DNA of 64,000 bases from Shinella zoogloeoides (GTDB lineage Bacteria > Pseudomonadota > Alphaproteobacteria > Rhizobiales > Rhizobiaceae). The stretch lies in the NCBI RefSeq assembly GCF_003574625.1, contig NZ_QNUJ01000013.1, positions 62,001-126,000 on the forward strand. The letters run 5' to 3'. Below, piece after piece: positions 8,578 to 16,992 of this stretch (the first letter of the stretch is position 1; each line of letters starts with the position of its first letter). A model generated the notes under the pieces. That model worked only from the letters and a program-made list of their open reading frames with translations. It searched no databases and had not been told where the DNA came from. A program made the translations under genes and the position numbers.

Positions 8578-9906
8578 TCAATTGCCGGACGTCAGGCGAT
8601 TGATGGCTGCCTCGATGGTCAGCGTCTCGCGTTCGCCGGTCTTGCGATCCTTGATCTCGACCTCGCCGTTCGCCACGCCCCGCGGGCCGGCAATGACCTG
8701 CACCGGCGCGCCGATGAGGTCTGCGGTGGCGAACTTGGCGCCCGCGCGCTCGTCCTTGTCGTCGTAGAGCACGTCGACACCGGCGTTCAGCAGCGCGCCG
8801 TAGATCTTTTCGCAGGCCACGTCGCAGGCTTCGTCGCCCGACTTCATGTTGATGACGATTGCCTCGAAGGGCGCGACGGCCTTCGGCCAGATGATGCCGT
8901 TCTCGTCATGCGAGGCTTCGATGATCGCCGGCACGAGGCGCGTCGGGCCGATGCCGTAGGAGCCCATGTGCACGGTATGCTCCTTGCCGTCGGGACCCTG
9001 CACCTTGGCGCCCATGGTTTCGGAGTATTTCGTGCCGAAATAGAAGATGTGGCCGACCTCGATGCCGCGGGCGGACAGGCGCTCACCTTCCGGGATCGCC
9101 TCGAAGGCGGGTGCGTCGTGCATCTCGGACGTCGCGGCGTAGCGCGAGGTCCACTTGTCGAAGATGGCGCGCAGGCCCGCGACGTCGTCGAAATTGGTGT
9201 CCACGCCCGGAATGTCGAAATTCAGGAAGTCCTTGTGGCAGAAGACTTCGGATTCGCCCGTATCGGCGAGGATGATGAATTCATGGCTGAGATCGCCGCC
9301 GATGGGGCCGGTGTCGGCGCGCATCGGAATGGCGCGCAGGCCCATGCGCGAGAAGGTGCGCAGATAGGCCGCGAACATGCGGTTGTAGGCATGCACGGCG
9401 CCTTCGCGGTTGAGGTCGAAGGAATAGGCGTCCTTCATCAGGAACTCGCGCGAGCGCATGGTGCCGAAGCGCGGACGGATCTCGTCGCGGAACTTGAGCT
9501 GGATGTGGTAGAGGTTGAGCGGCAGATCCTTGTAGGACTTCACGAACGAGCGGAAGACGTCCGTGATCATCTCCTCGTTGGTCGGGCCGTAGAGCATCGG
9601 ACGCTCCTGACGGTCCTTGATGCGCAGCATCTCCTTGCCATAGGCGTCGTAGCGGCCGCTTTCCTGCCAGAGCTCGGCCGACTGCAGCGTCGGCATCAGG
9701 AGTTCCACGGCGCCGGAGCGGTTCTGCTCCTCGCGGATGATGGCGTTGACCTTGTCGAGCACGCGCTTGCCGAGCGGCAGCCAGGTATAGATGCCCTGGG
9801 ACTGCTGCTTGATCATGCCCGCACGCAGCATAAGCCGGTGGGAGACGATCTCGGCTTCCTTGGGGTTTTCCTTGAGGATGGGCAGGAAGAAGCGGGAAAG
9901 GCGCAT
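8578..9906 (-). CDS. proS: Prolyl-tRNA synthetase (short alphaproteobacterial form)
   Basis: The class II synthetase charges tRNA-Pro. At 442 residues it is the short form without the large INS editing insertion (E. coli form about 570 residues). Motif 2 region [19 protein letters not shown] (about 145-165) and motif 3 region [16 protein letters not shown] (about 318-335) are visible. The anticodon-binding domain occupies about 345-442. ATG 9906 opens with [19 protein letters not shown], the standard start. It heads a three-gene unit proS-lolC-lolD. Confidence 0.96.
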   Translation of the reverse strand: MRLSRFFLPILKENPKEAEIVSHRLMLRAGMIKQQSQGIYTWLPLGKRVLDKVNAIIREEQNRSGAVELLMPTLQSAELWQESGRYDAYGKEMLRIKDRQERPMLYGPTNEEMITDVFRSFVKSYKDLPLNLYHIQLKFRDEIRPRFGTMRSREFLMKDAYSFDLNREGAVHAYNRMFAAYLRTFSRMGLRAIPMRADTGPIGGDLSHEFIILADTGESEVFCHKDFLNFDIPGVDTNFDDVAGLRAIFDKWTSRYAATSEMHDAPAFEAIPEGERLSARGIEVGHIFYFGTKYSETMGAKVQGPDGKEHTVHMGSYGIGPTRLVPAIIEASHDENGIIWPKAVAPFEAIVINMKSGDEACDVACEKIYGALLNAGVDVLYDDKDERAGAKFATADLIGAPVQVIAGPRGVANGEVEIKDRKTGERETLTIEAAINRLTSGN

Positions 9907-10198
9907 ATCGGGTTCCGGAGTGACTGATCCGCCCTATTCGGGGAATCGGGCAAAATGACGTTGATTTTCATGCGTTCATAAACGCTTCGCCACAGGAAGG
10001 GAACCCGGCAGGGCGGGTGGCGGCATCGGCGCGAAGCACTGTCCACCGTCGTGGACGGCCCAAAGAAATGTGGCGAAAAAATGGGGCCGCAAATAACGGA
10101 AATTGCGCGTGCCTTGTCAACGGAAAAATTTTATTCCACTGTAGCAAAAATGCAAAAAAGCGGATGACAACGCCCAAGCTTTGGGCTAGTTTCAGGCC
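9907..10198. other. Non-coding gap upstream of proS
   Basis: No convincing gene is present. The stretch should hold the proS promoter on the minus strand and the promoter of the plus-strand small RNA. ATGACA (10164-10169) and TAGTTT (10187-10192), 17 bp apart, are a weak sigma-70-like pair whose start point would be near 10199. Open frames here lack ribosome binding sites and normal codon bias. Confidence 0.5.
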
Positions 10199-10263
10199 AC
10201 AAAACAGGCAAGAAGTACAAATTCTCGCCAATTTCGCGGTCAAGTCTTGGGAGGATCAGATCT

Positions 10264-10320
10264 TTGGCGCGCGTAGACGCTGCCACCGCACAACGGATAA
10301 AGATCACGCGATACCTGTAA
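10264..10320 (+). CDS. Candidate 18-codon ORF inside the small RNA
   Basis: TTG 10264 to TAA 10318-10320 would encode 18 residues, beginning (M)ARVDAATAQRI and ending KITRYL. GGGAGG (10249-10254) lies 9 nt upstream, a good Shine-Dalgarno spacing, and the stop codon abuts the first base of the terminator hairpin. It is basic and has no membrane segment. The non-ATG start and small size make this uncertain. It may be a leader or dual-function peptide, or chance. Confidence 0.3.
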   Translation: MARVDAATAQRIKITRYL

Positions 10321-10348
10321 AACAAGGCTTTCAGCCTTGTTTTTTTTT
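10321..10348 (+). terminator. Intrinsic terminator of the small RNA
   Basis: AACAAGGCT (10321-10329), loop TTC, AGCCTTGTT (10333-10341): a perfect 9-bp stem running directly into a T tract through 10348. This is the clearest rho-independent terminator in the window and defines the 3' end of the plus-strand transcript. Confidence 0.9.
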
Positions 10349-10625
10349 GCTTTTCGCCCGAAGGCGCCTCTCCTCTAACAGCTTTCCCGTCCGGGTCCAT
10401 GCGTCAAAGCCGCACACCGGCGGCCGCTGAGGAGACCTCCCCCACATACCGTAAGGCAAGACCGCGCGCAGGCGCTTCACGCTGGGTCGGGCATTCCCGT
10501 AAGACGGTTAGTTCCCGGCAATATACGAAGAAGGGCAATCGGAAGACTTTTTCTTCCCATCCCGGCAGTGGCGGAATGTCTTGCTTCCGGCCTGCTAACG
10601 ACGCGTTAACGCCTGTGGCGGCCGC
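10349..10625. other. Non-coding gap between the small RNA and the DUF1467 gene
   Basis: I see no supported gene, repeat or RNA in these 277 bases. Open frames here lack codon bias and ribosome binding sites. Confidence 0.5.
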
Positions 10626-10895
10626 TCAGTCGTAGCTCGGATAGAATTGCGGGATCGCGTCGATGCCGTAGCCGAAGCGCACCGAGAGGATATACCAGGC
10701 GCCGTAGACGATGGCGGAGACGATGGTGTTCAGCAGCATGACACGGCCGCCGCGAAAGCGCGCGGGAGCGCTTTCCACCGTACCGGGCACCACCTCGTTC
10801 GCCTCGGCCTGGGTCTTCAGACCGAAGGGCAGGACGGCGAAGAGCGTCATCCACCAGACGACGAAATAGACGGCGAAGAAGGAAAACAGCTGCAT
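10626..10895 (-). CDS. DUF1467 family small membrane protein
   Basis: The 89-residue protein has two hydrophobic helices: residues about 4-25 (FFAVYFVVWWMTLFAVLPFG) and about 53-75 (LNTIVSAIVYGAWYILSV). It carries the conserved GLKTQAE piece just after helix 1, typical of the DUF1467 family found in alphaproteobacteria next to mce and proS. No function is known. It is the last gene of the nuo-birA-rnj-mce string, 77 bp after mce, and may share its transcript. Confidence 0.85.
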   Translation of the reverse strand: MQLFSFFAVYFVVWWMTLFAVLPFGLKTQAEANEVVPGTVESAPARFRGGRVMLLNTIVSAIVYGAWYILSVRFGYGIDAIPQFYPSYD

Positions 10896-10972
10896 GGTCG
10901 GTCCCTTGTGACAGCGGCCCTTTTACGCCTCTCGGCGAAGAAGTTCAAACGGGCGGTCGGCGCGACGTGCTG

Positions 10973-11392
10973 TCACACCTCTTCCAGCTCGACCAGCGTG
11001 CCGAGGAAATCCTTGGGATGGAGGAACAGCACCGGCTTGCCATGCGCGCCGGTCTTCGGCGTGCCGTCGCCGAGCACGCGCGCGCCGCTCGCCACCAACC
11101 GGTCGCGGGCGGCGAGAATGTCGCCCACCTCGTAGCAGATGTGATGCATGCCGCCGGCGGGCGCCTTTTCCAGGAAGGCGGCGATGGGAGAGCCCTCGCC
11201 CAGCGGCTCCAGCAGCTCCACCTTGGTGTTCGGCAGCTCGACGAAAACCACGGTCACGCCGTGCTCCGGCAGGACCTGAGGGGCGGAAACGGTGGCGCCG
11301 AGCGTGTCGCGATAGGTCGCGGTCGCGGCGGCGAGATCCGGCACGGCGATGGCGATGTGGTTGACCCTTCCGAGCATGCGCGTCTCTCCCAT
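10973..11392 (-). CDS. mce: Methylmalonyl-CoA epimerase
   Basis: The protein (139 residues from ATG 11392, 134 from ATG 11377) is a vicinal-oxygen-chelate fold enzyme that interconverts (R)- and (S)-methylmalonyl-CoA in propionyl-CoA metabolism. Metal ligand positions are visible: His in VNHIAIAV (start), His in HHICYEV (middle) and Glu in GTLVELEEV (end). The shorter start gives MLGRVNHIAIAV, the usual N-terminus, and may be the true one. It lies 179 bp downstream of rnj, beyond a RIME-like repeat, and 77 bp before the DUF1467 gene. Confidence 0.88.
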   Translation of the reverse strand: MGETRMLGRVNHIAIAVPDLAAATATYRDTLGATVSAPQVLPEHGVTVVFVELPNTKVELLEPLGEGSPIAAFLEKAPAGGMHHICYEVGDILAARDRLVASGARVLGDGTPKTGAHGKPVLFLHPKDFLGTLVELEEV

Positions 11393-11413
11393 GGGGCAAT
11401 TGGTCTACAGCAA

Positions 11414-11562
11414 GCCCCTCATCCGGCTGCCGCCACCTTCTCCCGCAAGTGGGGAGAAGGGGATGTCGTGCAGGTCCACCCAACGTCGTTCGAGGCAACG
11501 CCTCACCCCACCCTCCTCTCCCCGTTTACCGGGAGAAGGTCGCGGCAGCGGGATGACGGGCT
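11414..11562. repeat. RIME1-like palindromic intergenic element, copy 1
   Basis: The spacer between rnj and mce is a nested palindrome. The outer arms begin CCCCTCATCCGGCTGCC and end GGCAGCGGGATGACGGG; inner arms contain CCTTCTCCC and GGGAGAAGG. A clearly related copy lies at 42,482-42,644. This matches the rhizobial intergenic mosaic element RIME1, a non-coding repeat scattered in Rhizobiaceae genomes. The RNA could fold strongly and may stabilise or separate the flanking messages. Confidence 0.8.
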
Positions 11563-11571
11563 GCGCGGCAA

Positions 11572-13239
11572 TCAGACCTTCGTCAGGAACACCGTCACGA
11601 CGGGCTTCTTGCCCCAGATCTCGTTGGCCGTCGAACGGACAGCGCGGCGCACGGCCTCGCGCACCATTTCCAGATCCTTGCGACGAGCGCGCGGGATGCT
11701 TTCGACGGCGCCGAGCACAGCGTCGTAGAGCGTGTCGCCCATATCCTCGCCCTCGTCGTCGAACTGCGGCAGGCCGAAGGGCTCGACTTCCGGGTCGCCC
11801 ATGAAGTCGTAGCGGCTGTCGAGCAGGACGCTGACGGCGACGTGGCCGACGAAGGCGAGCTTGCGGCGGTCGCCGATGCCCATTTCCTCGTAATCGCCGA
11901 TGAGGTTGCCGTCCTTGAAGATGCGGCCGAAGGGCGCGTGGTCGACGACCTCGGGCGCGCCGGGGGCGAGCTTCAGCACGTCGCCGTTGCGCACCCGCGG
12001 CACCTCGGCGATACCGGACTGCTCGGCAAGCTCGGCATGGGCCGTCAGATGCGCGGCCTCGCCATGCACCGGCACGACCATCTTCGGGCGCACCCAGCCG
12101 TACATCTGCTGCAGCTCATGGCGACGCGGATGGCCGGAGACATGCACCAGCGCCTCGGAATCGGTGACGATGTGGATGCCCTGCTCGATCAGGCCGTTCT
12201 TGATGTCGTTGATCGCCTTCTCGTTGCCCGGAATGGCGCGCGAGGAGAAGATGATCGTGTCGCCTGCGGTGAAGGCGACGTTGCGCATCTCGTCGCGGGC
12301 GATCTTGGCCAGCGCGGCGCGCGGCTCGCCCTGGCTGCCCGTCAGGATCACGACGACCTTGTCGCGCGGAATATAACCGAACTCGTCCTCGGCGATGAAG
12401 GGCTTCAGGCCCTCCATGAGGCCGATGTCGCGCGCCACCTCCGTCACGCGTTTCATGGAACTGCCGAGCAGCAGCACCTCGCGGCCGGCGGCTTCCGCGG
12501 CCTGCGCGATGGAGCGGATGCGGCCGACATTCGAGGAGAAGGTGGTGATACCCACCCTGCCCTCGGCGCTTTCGATGATCTTCGTCAGGCTCTCGGAAAC
12601 CTCGCGCTCGGAGGGCGAGATGCCGTCGCGCACCGCGTTGGTGCTGTCGCAGATCAGCGCCAGAACGCCCTCGTCACCGAGCTTGCGGAAGCGCGCCTCG
12701 TCCGTCAGCGGCCCGAGCGAGGGTTCGAGGTCGATCTTCCAGTCGCCCGTGTGGACGACGGTGCCGAGCGGCGTCTTGATCGCCAGCGACATGGGCTCGG
12801 GGATCGAGTGGTTGACGCCGATGGCCTCGATCTCGAACGGGCCGAGATTGATCCTGTCGCCCTGCTTGAAGATCGTCACCGGGATCTCGACGCGGCTGCG
12901 CTCGAAGTCGCGCTTGGCTTCCAGCATGCCGGCCGTGAAGGGCGAGGCATAGACCGGCACGTTGAGGCCCGGCCACAGCTCGTTCAGCGCGCCGTAATGG
13001 TCCTCGTGGGCGTGGGTGATGATAATGCCCTTGAGGTTCTTGCGCTCCTCGGCGAGGAAGCGGATATCGGGCAGAACGAGGTCGACGCCCGGCAGGTCCG
13101 GCCCCGGGAAGGTGACGCCGCAATCGACCATGATCCACTGGCGGTTCGTCTTCGGGCCGTAGCCGTAGAGCGCGAGGTTCATGCCGATTTCGCCGACGCC
13201 GCCAAGCGGCAGGAACACCAGTTCGTCTTCTTTTGCCAT
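11572..13239 (-). CDS. rnj: Ribonuclease J
   Basis: The 555-residue metallo-beta-lactamase/beta-CASP ribonuclease takes part in 5'-to-3' decay and maturation of mRNA and rRNA. The zinc motif THAHEDHYGAL (about 72-82) and TGDWKIDLEPS (about 160-170) are present. The beta-CASP part contains TGSQGEPRAAL (about 340) and the C-terminal metal motif VSGHPRRHEL (about 372). I chose ATG 13239, giving MAKEDELVFLPLGGVGEIGM, over an in-frame TTG three codons upstream. It follows birA by 15 bp, so it probably shares the distal nuo transcript. Confidence 0.94.
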   Translation of the reverse strand: MAKEDELVFLPLGGVGEIGMNLALYGYGPKTNRQWIMVDCGVTFPGPDLPGVDLVLPDIRFLAEERKNLKGIIITHAHEDHYGALNELWPGLNVPVYASPFTAGMLEAKRDFERSRVEIPVTIFKQGDRINLGPFEIEAIGVNHSIPEPMSLAIKTPLGTVVHTGDWKIDLEPSLGPLTDEARFRKLGDEGVLALICDSTNAVRDGISPSEREVSESLTKIIESAEGRVGITTFSSNVGRIRSIAQAAEAAGREVLLLGSSMKRVTEVARDIGLMEGLKPFIAEDEFGYIPRDKVVVILTGSQGEPRAALAKIARDEMRNVAFTAGDTIIFSSRAIPGNEKAINDIKNGLIEQGIHIVTDSEALVHVSGHPRRHELQQMYGWVRPKMVVPVHGEAAHLTAHAELAEQSGIAEVPRVRNGDVLKLAPGAPEVVDHAPFGRIFKDGNLIGDYEEMGIGDRRKLAFVGHVAVSVLLDSRYDFMGDPEVEPFGLPQFDDEGEDMGDTLYDAVLGAVESIPRARRKDLEMVREAVRRAVRSTANEIWGKKPVVTVFLTKV

Positions 13240-13254
13240 CGGGTTCAAAAAATC

Positions 13255-14022
13255 CTATCCAAAAAATACGTCGCCGGCCGCGATCAGGCGCGTGCCGTCG
13301 TCATCCGTCTCCAGTTTCAGGAGACCTGTATCATCAATTCCGGCAAAGCGCCCGGAAATAGAATGGTCGGGGAGATTCACGGTTATGTTTTCCCCGATGC
13401 CGCCGGCGACCTGTTTCCAGCGCTCCATGATGCCCGCAATGCCGCGCCCGCGGTTCCAGAGCGAGAGCGTTTCCGCCATGGACTGGAAGAGCCAGGCGAA
13501 GAGTTCCTCGGGCGCGGCGGAGGCACCAAAATCGCGCAGCGTCGCGACCGGATAGAGCCCGGCATCCGGCGCGATAGCGACATTGATGCCAATGCCGATC
13601 ACCAGGGCATGGCGGCCATCGGGCAGCGGCTCGCCCTCGACGAGGATGCCGCAGACCTTGCGCCGGTCGATCAGGATGTCATTCGGCCATTTGACCAGCA
13701 CATCGGGCGCGTCGGGCGGCATAATGCGGCGGACGGCATCCTGCACGGCGACGGCAACGGCGAGCGGCAGGGAGCCGAGGCGGTCCATCGGCGCGGGATC
13801 GATCAAGAGCAGCGAGGCATAGAGATTGCCGGGCTCGGAAAACCAGGCGCGCCCGCGCCTGCCACGCCCGACGGTCTGCCGGCCGGCGGTGATCCAGAGA
13901 CCGGAAAGCGCGCCCTTTCGGGCGCGCTCCAGGCATTCCGTATTGGTGGAGCCCACTTCTGCGAGCGCCTCGTGCCGGAAGTCGTCGAGCGACAACCGGC
14001 GAGGACTATCGGACCCGCTCAA
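13255..14022 (-). CDS. birA: Biotin--[acetyl-CoA-carboxylase] ligase BirA
   Basis: The 255-residue enzyme attaches biotin to carboxylase carrier proteins through biotinyl-AMP. The biotin-binding piece [13 protein letters not shown] (near the N-terminus), [19 protein letters not shown] and [19 protein letters not shown] are all present, followed by the small C-terminal SH3-like domain. There is no N-terminal DNA-binding domain, so it is ligase-only. The frame extends further upstream into nuoN. The best start is TTG 14022, which overlaps the nuoN stop as TTGA and gives a normal length. The overlap implies translational coupling to nuoN. Confidence 0.85.
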   Translation of the reverse strand: MSGSDSPRRLSLDDFRHEALAEVGSTNTECLERARKGALSGLWITAGRQTVGRGRRGRAWFSEPGNLYASLLLIDPAPMDRLGSLPLAVAVAVQDAVRRIMPPDAPDVLVKWPNDILIDRRKVCGILVEGEPLPDGRHALVIGIGINVAIAPDAGLYPVATLRDFGASAAPEELFAWLFQSMAETLSLWNRGRGIAGIMERWKQVAGGIGENITVNLPDHSISGRFAGIDDTGLLKLETDDDGTRLIAAGDVFFG

Positions 14023-15461
14023 AAGAAGGTCCGCGCCGCAGCTTCGGCCGCATTGCCGATCGGCCCGCCGATCAGCACATAACCGAGCACGAAGAGGCCG
14101 GCGAGGCCGAAGACCAGCTTCAGTTCGCCCGAGGTGCGGGCGAATTCGCCGGTCGGATCGTCGAACCACATCACCTTGATGACGCGCAGGTAATAGTAGG
14201 CGCCGACGACCGAGGAGAGCACGCCGATGATGGCGAGCGCATAGAGCTGCGCCTCGATGGCCGCCATGAAGACGAAGTACTTGGCGAAGAAGCCCGCCAG
14301 CGGCGGAATGCCGGCCAGCGAGAACATCATGATCGTCATCGCCGTCGCCATGAACGGATTGGTCGAGGACAGGCCCGCCAGATCGTTGATCTCCTCGACA
14401 TTGCCGCCTTCCTTGCGGCGCATGGCGAGGATGCAGGCGAAAGTGCCGAGCGTCATGACCATGTAGATGAGCATGTAGAGCGCCACGCCGCGCACGCCGG
14501 CCATGGAGCCGGAGGCAAGGCCGACGAGCGCGTAGCCCATGTGGCCGATCGAGGAATAGGCCATCAGGCGCTTGATGTTGCGCTGGCCGATGGCCGCGAA
14601 CGAGCCGAGAAGCATCGAGGCGATCGAGATGAAGACCACGACCTGCTGCCAGTCGGCAACGACCGGCTCGAAAGCGTCGATGACGATGCGAACCAGCATG
14701 CCCATGGCGGCGACCTTCGGGGCGGCCGCGAAGAAGGCCGTGACCGGAGTCGGCGCACCTTCATAGACGTCCGGCGTCCACATGTGGAACGGCACGGCCG
14801 AGATCTTGAAGGCAAGGCCGGCAAGGATGAACACGAGGCCGAAGACGAGGCCGATCGAACGGCCTTCCGCTGTCAGGGCCGCGGCGATCTCCTGGAAGCC
14901 GATATGGCCGGTGAAGCCGTAGACCAGCGACATGCCGTAGAGCAGCATGCCCGAGGAAAGCGCGCCGAGCACGAAATACTTCAGGCCGGCTTCCGTCGAG
15001 CGCAGGCTCTCGCGGTTGATCGCGGCGACCACGTAGAGGGCGAGCGACTGGAGTTCGAGCGCGAGGTAGAGCGACAGCAGGCTGTTGGCCGAGAGCATCA
15101 GCAGCATGCCGAGCGTCGAGAGCACGATCAGCACCGGAAACTCGAAGCGGTCGAGCTGCTCGGAGCGGGCATGGCCGACAGTCATCACCATGGCGGTGAT
15201 GGAGCCGATCAGCGCCAGCACCTTCATGAACTTGGCGAAGGCGTCGGAGACGAAGGCACCGCCATAGGCCTGCCCCTCGCCCGTCGCCAGCACCAGCCAG
15301 AGGCCGGCGATGATAAGAACCGCGACGGCGAGCCCGGTCACGGTCGTTCCCGACCGTTCGCCCGAGAAGACACCGATCATCAGCAGGACCAGGCCGCCGA
15401 CGGCGAGGATGATCTCCGGCGTCGAGAGCTGAAGGCTGGCAAGGATTGTATCAGCAGTCAT
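14019..15461 (-). CDS. nuoN: NADH-quinone oxidoreductase subunit N
   Basis: The 480-residue proton-pumping antiporter-like membrane subunit of complex I has about 14 hydrophobic helices. The core motif around [22 protein letters not shown] (split here for length: key residues K, H and P-D-V-Y in helix 7-8) and [15 protein letters not shown] are diagnostic of this family. ATG 15461 gives the usual N-terminus [11 protein letters not shown]; the frame is open a little further up. It is the last complex I gene and overlaps birA by 4 bp. Confidence 0.96.
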   Translation of the reverse strand: MTADTILASLQLSTPEIILAVGGLVLLMIGVFSGERSGTTVTGLAVAVLIIAGLWLVLATGEGQAYGGAFVSDAFAKFMKVLALIGSITAMVMTVGHARSEQLDRFEFPVLIVLSTLGMLLMLSANSLLSLYLALELQSLALYVVAAINRESLRSTEAGLKYFVLGALSSGMLLYGMSLVYGFTGHIGFQEIAAALTAEGRSIGLVFGLVFILAGLAFKISAVPFHMWTPDVYEGAPTPVTAFFAAAPKVAAMGMLVRIVIDAFEPVVADWQQVVVFISIASMLLGSFAAIGQRNIKRLMAYSSIGHMGYALVGLASGSMAGVRGVALYMLIYMVMTLGTFACILAMRRKEGGNVEEINDLAGLSSTNPFMATAMTIMMFSLAGIPPLAGFFAKYFVFMAAIEAQLYALAIIGVLSSVVGAYYYLRVIKVMWFDDPTGEFARTSGELKLVFGLAGLFVLGYVLIGGPIGNAAEAAARTFF

Positions 15462-15477
15462 GTCTTGGGTCCCGTCG

Positions 15478-16992
15478 TCAGTTCGCCAGGAGCGCAACGG
15501 ATTGCTGCGCCGCCTGCAGAGCCGCGGAATATTGGTTGAGAAGCGCGTCGACCGAGGCCGCCGTCACATTGAACACCGGAGCCGGATAGACGCCGAAGAA
15601 GATCGTCAGGATCACGAGCGGATAGAGCAGCAGCTTCTCGCGGCCCGACAGGTCGAGCAGCGACTTCAGGCTTTCCTTCTCGAGCGCACCGAAGATCACG
15701 CGGCGGTAGAGCCACAGCGCGTAGGAGGCCGAGAGGATGACGCCCGTCGTGGCGAAGAACGCGACCCAGGTATTGGCGCGGAAGGCGCCGAGCAGGGTCA
15801 TGATTTCGCCGACGAAGCCCGAGGTGCCCGGCAGGCCGACATTGGCCATGGTGAAGACCATGAAGGCGACGGCGTATTTCGGCATGTTGTTGACGAGGCC
15901 GCCATAGGCGGAGATCTCGCGGGTATGCAGCCGGTCGTAGACGACGCCGACGCAGAGGAAGAGCGCGCCGGAGACGATGCCGTGCGAGAGCATCTGGAAG
16001 ATGGCGCCCTGGAGACCCTGTGCGTTCGCCGCGAAGATGCCCATGGTGACGTAGCCCATGTGGGCGACCGACGAATAGGCAATCAGCTTCTTGATGTCGT
16101 CCTGCATCATCGCGACCAGCGAGGTGTAGATGATGGCGATGACCGACAGTGCGAAGACGAAGGGCGCGAAATAGTCGGAGGCAAGCGGGAACATGGCCAG
16201 CGAGAAGCGGATGAAGCCGTAGCCGCCGAGCTTCAGGAGGACGCCGGCCAGGATGACCGAGCCCGCCGTCGGCGCCTGAACGTGCGCGTCGGGAAGCCAG
16301 GTATGGACCGGCCACATCGGCATCTTCACCGCGAAGGAGGCGAAGAAGGCGAGCCATAGCCAAGTCTGCATATGGGCCGGGAAGTTATAGGCGAGCAGTT
16401 CCGTGATGTCGGTCGTGCCGGCCTGCCAGTACATCGCCATGATGGCGAGCAGCATCAGCACCGAGCCGAGCAGCGTATAGAGGAAGAACTTGTAGGATGC
16501 GTAGACGCGATCCTTGCCGCCCCACACGCCGATGATGATGAACATCGGGATGAGGCCCGCTTCGAAGAAGACGTAGAAGAGAACGATGTCGAGCGAGACG
16601 AAGACACCGACCATGAACACTTCCAGAAGCAGGAAGGCGATCATGTATTCCTTCAGGCGCTTCTCGATGGTGTTCCAGCTTGCAAGCACGCAGAACGGCA
16701 TCAGGAAGGTCGACAGGATGACGAACAGCATGGAGATGCCGTCGATGCCGAGATGGTAGGAAATGCCGGTGCCGAGCCATTCATGCTTCTCGACCATCTG
16801 GAAGCCGGGGTTCGAATAATCGAAGCCGACCCAGATGAAGAGCGAGAGGACGAAGGTGAAGACCGTCGTCAGCAGCGCCACGTTGAGAATGTTGCGGCGG
16901 CCGTACGGGCTGTCCTCGCGGGTCAGCAGCAGGAGCGCCACGCCGACGAGCGGGAGGAAGGTGACCGCTGAAAGAATGGGCCAATCGGTCAT
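15478..16992 (-). CDS. nuoM: NADH-quinone oxidoreductase subunit M
   Basis: The 504-residue antiporter-like subunit of complex I has about 14 transmembrane helices. [20 protein letters not shown] carries the conserved lysine and HTWLPDAH of the NuoL/M/N family, and [15 protein letters not shown] follows. ATG 16992 shares its A with the nuoL stop (TGATG), so the two are translationally coupled. A longer frame starting upstream would run into nuoL and is not needed. The nuoN start follows after 16 bp. Confidence 0.96.
   Translation of the reverse strand: MTDWPILSAVTFLPLVGVALLLLTREDSPYGRRNILNVALLTTVFTFVLSLFIWVGFDYSNPGFQMVEKHEWLGTGISYHLGIDGISMLFVILSTFLMPFCVLASWNTIEKRLKEYMIAFLLLEVFMVGVFVSLDIVLFYVFFEAGLIPMFIIIGVWGGKDRVYASYKFFLYTLLGSVLMLLAIMAMYWQAGTTDITELLAYNFPAHMQTWLWLAFFASFAVKMPMWPVHTWLPDAHVQAPTAGSVILAGVLLKLGGYGFIRFSLAMFPLASDYFAPFVFALSVIAIIYTSLVAMMQDDIKKLIAYSSVAHMGYVTMGIFAANAQGLQGAIFQMLSHGIVSGALFLCVGVVYDRLHTREISAYGGLVNNMPKYAVAFMVFTMANVGLPGTSGFVGEIMTLLGAFRANTWVAFFATTGVILSASYALWLYRRVIFGALEKESLKSLLDLSGREKLLLYPLVILTIFFGVYPAPVFNVTAASVDALLNQYSAALQAAQQSVALLAN

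Larger units (their letters stand above)
10199..10348 (+). ncRNA. Small RNA locus, probably alpha-r9 (Smr9C/SmrC9) family
   Basis: A strong intrinsic terminator (10321-10348) on the plus strand has no plus-strand protein gene upstream, both flanking genes (proS and the DUF1467 gene) are on the minus strand, and a promoter-like pair at 10164-10192 predicts a transcript of about 150 nt. From memory, Sinorhizobium meliloti Smr9C, founder of the alpha-r9 family, is a transcript of about 149 nt in the gap beside proS in this gene neighbourhood. I assign the family by synteny, size and terminator, not by alignment. The RNA contains an 18-codon ORF with a Shine-Dalgarno sequence (see separate entry). 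Confidence 0.6.

Noticed and set aside
10017-10430. 137-codon plus-strand frame spanning the small RNA
   Set aside because: It reads through the terminator T tract, has no ribosome binding site and no coding bias.
11414-11562. RIME-like repeat considered as an insertion sequence or CRISPR
   Set aside because: No transposase frame, no target duplication, only two palindromic copies 31 kb apart and no regular spacers.
13240-13248. Upstream TTG start for RNase J (three extra residues)
   Set aside because: ATG at 13,239 matches the family N-terminus, and the TTG has no better ribosome binding site.
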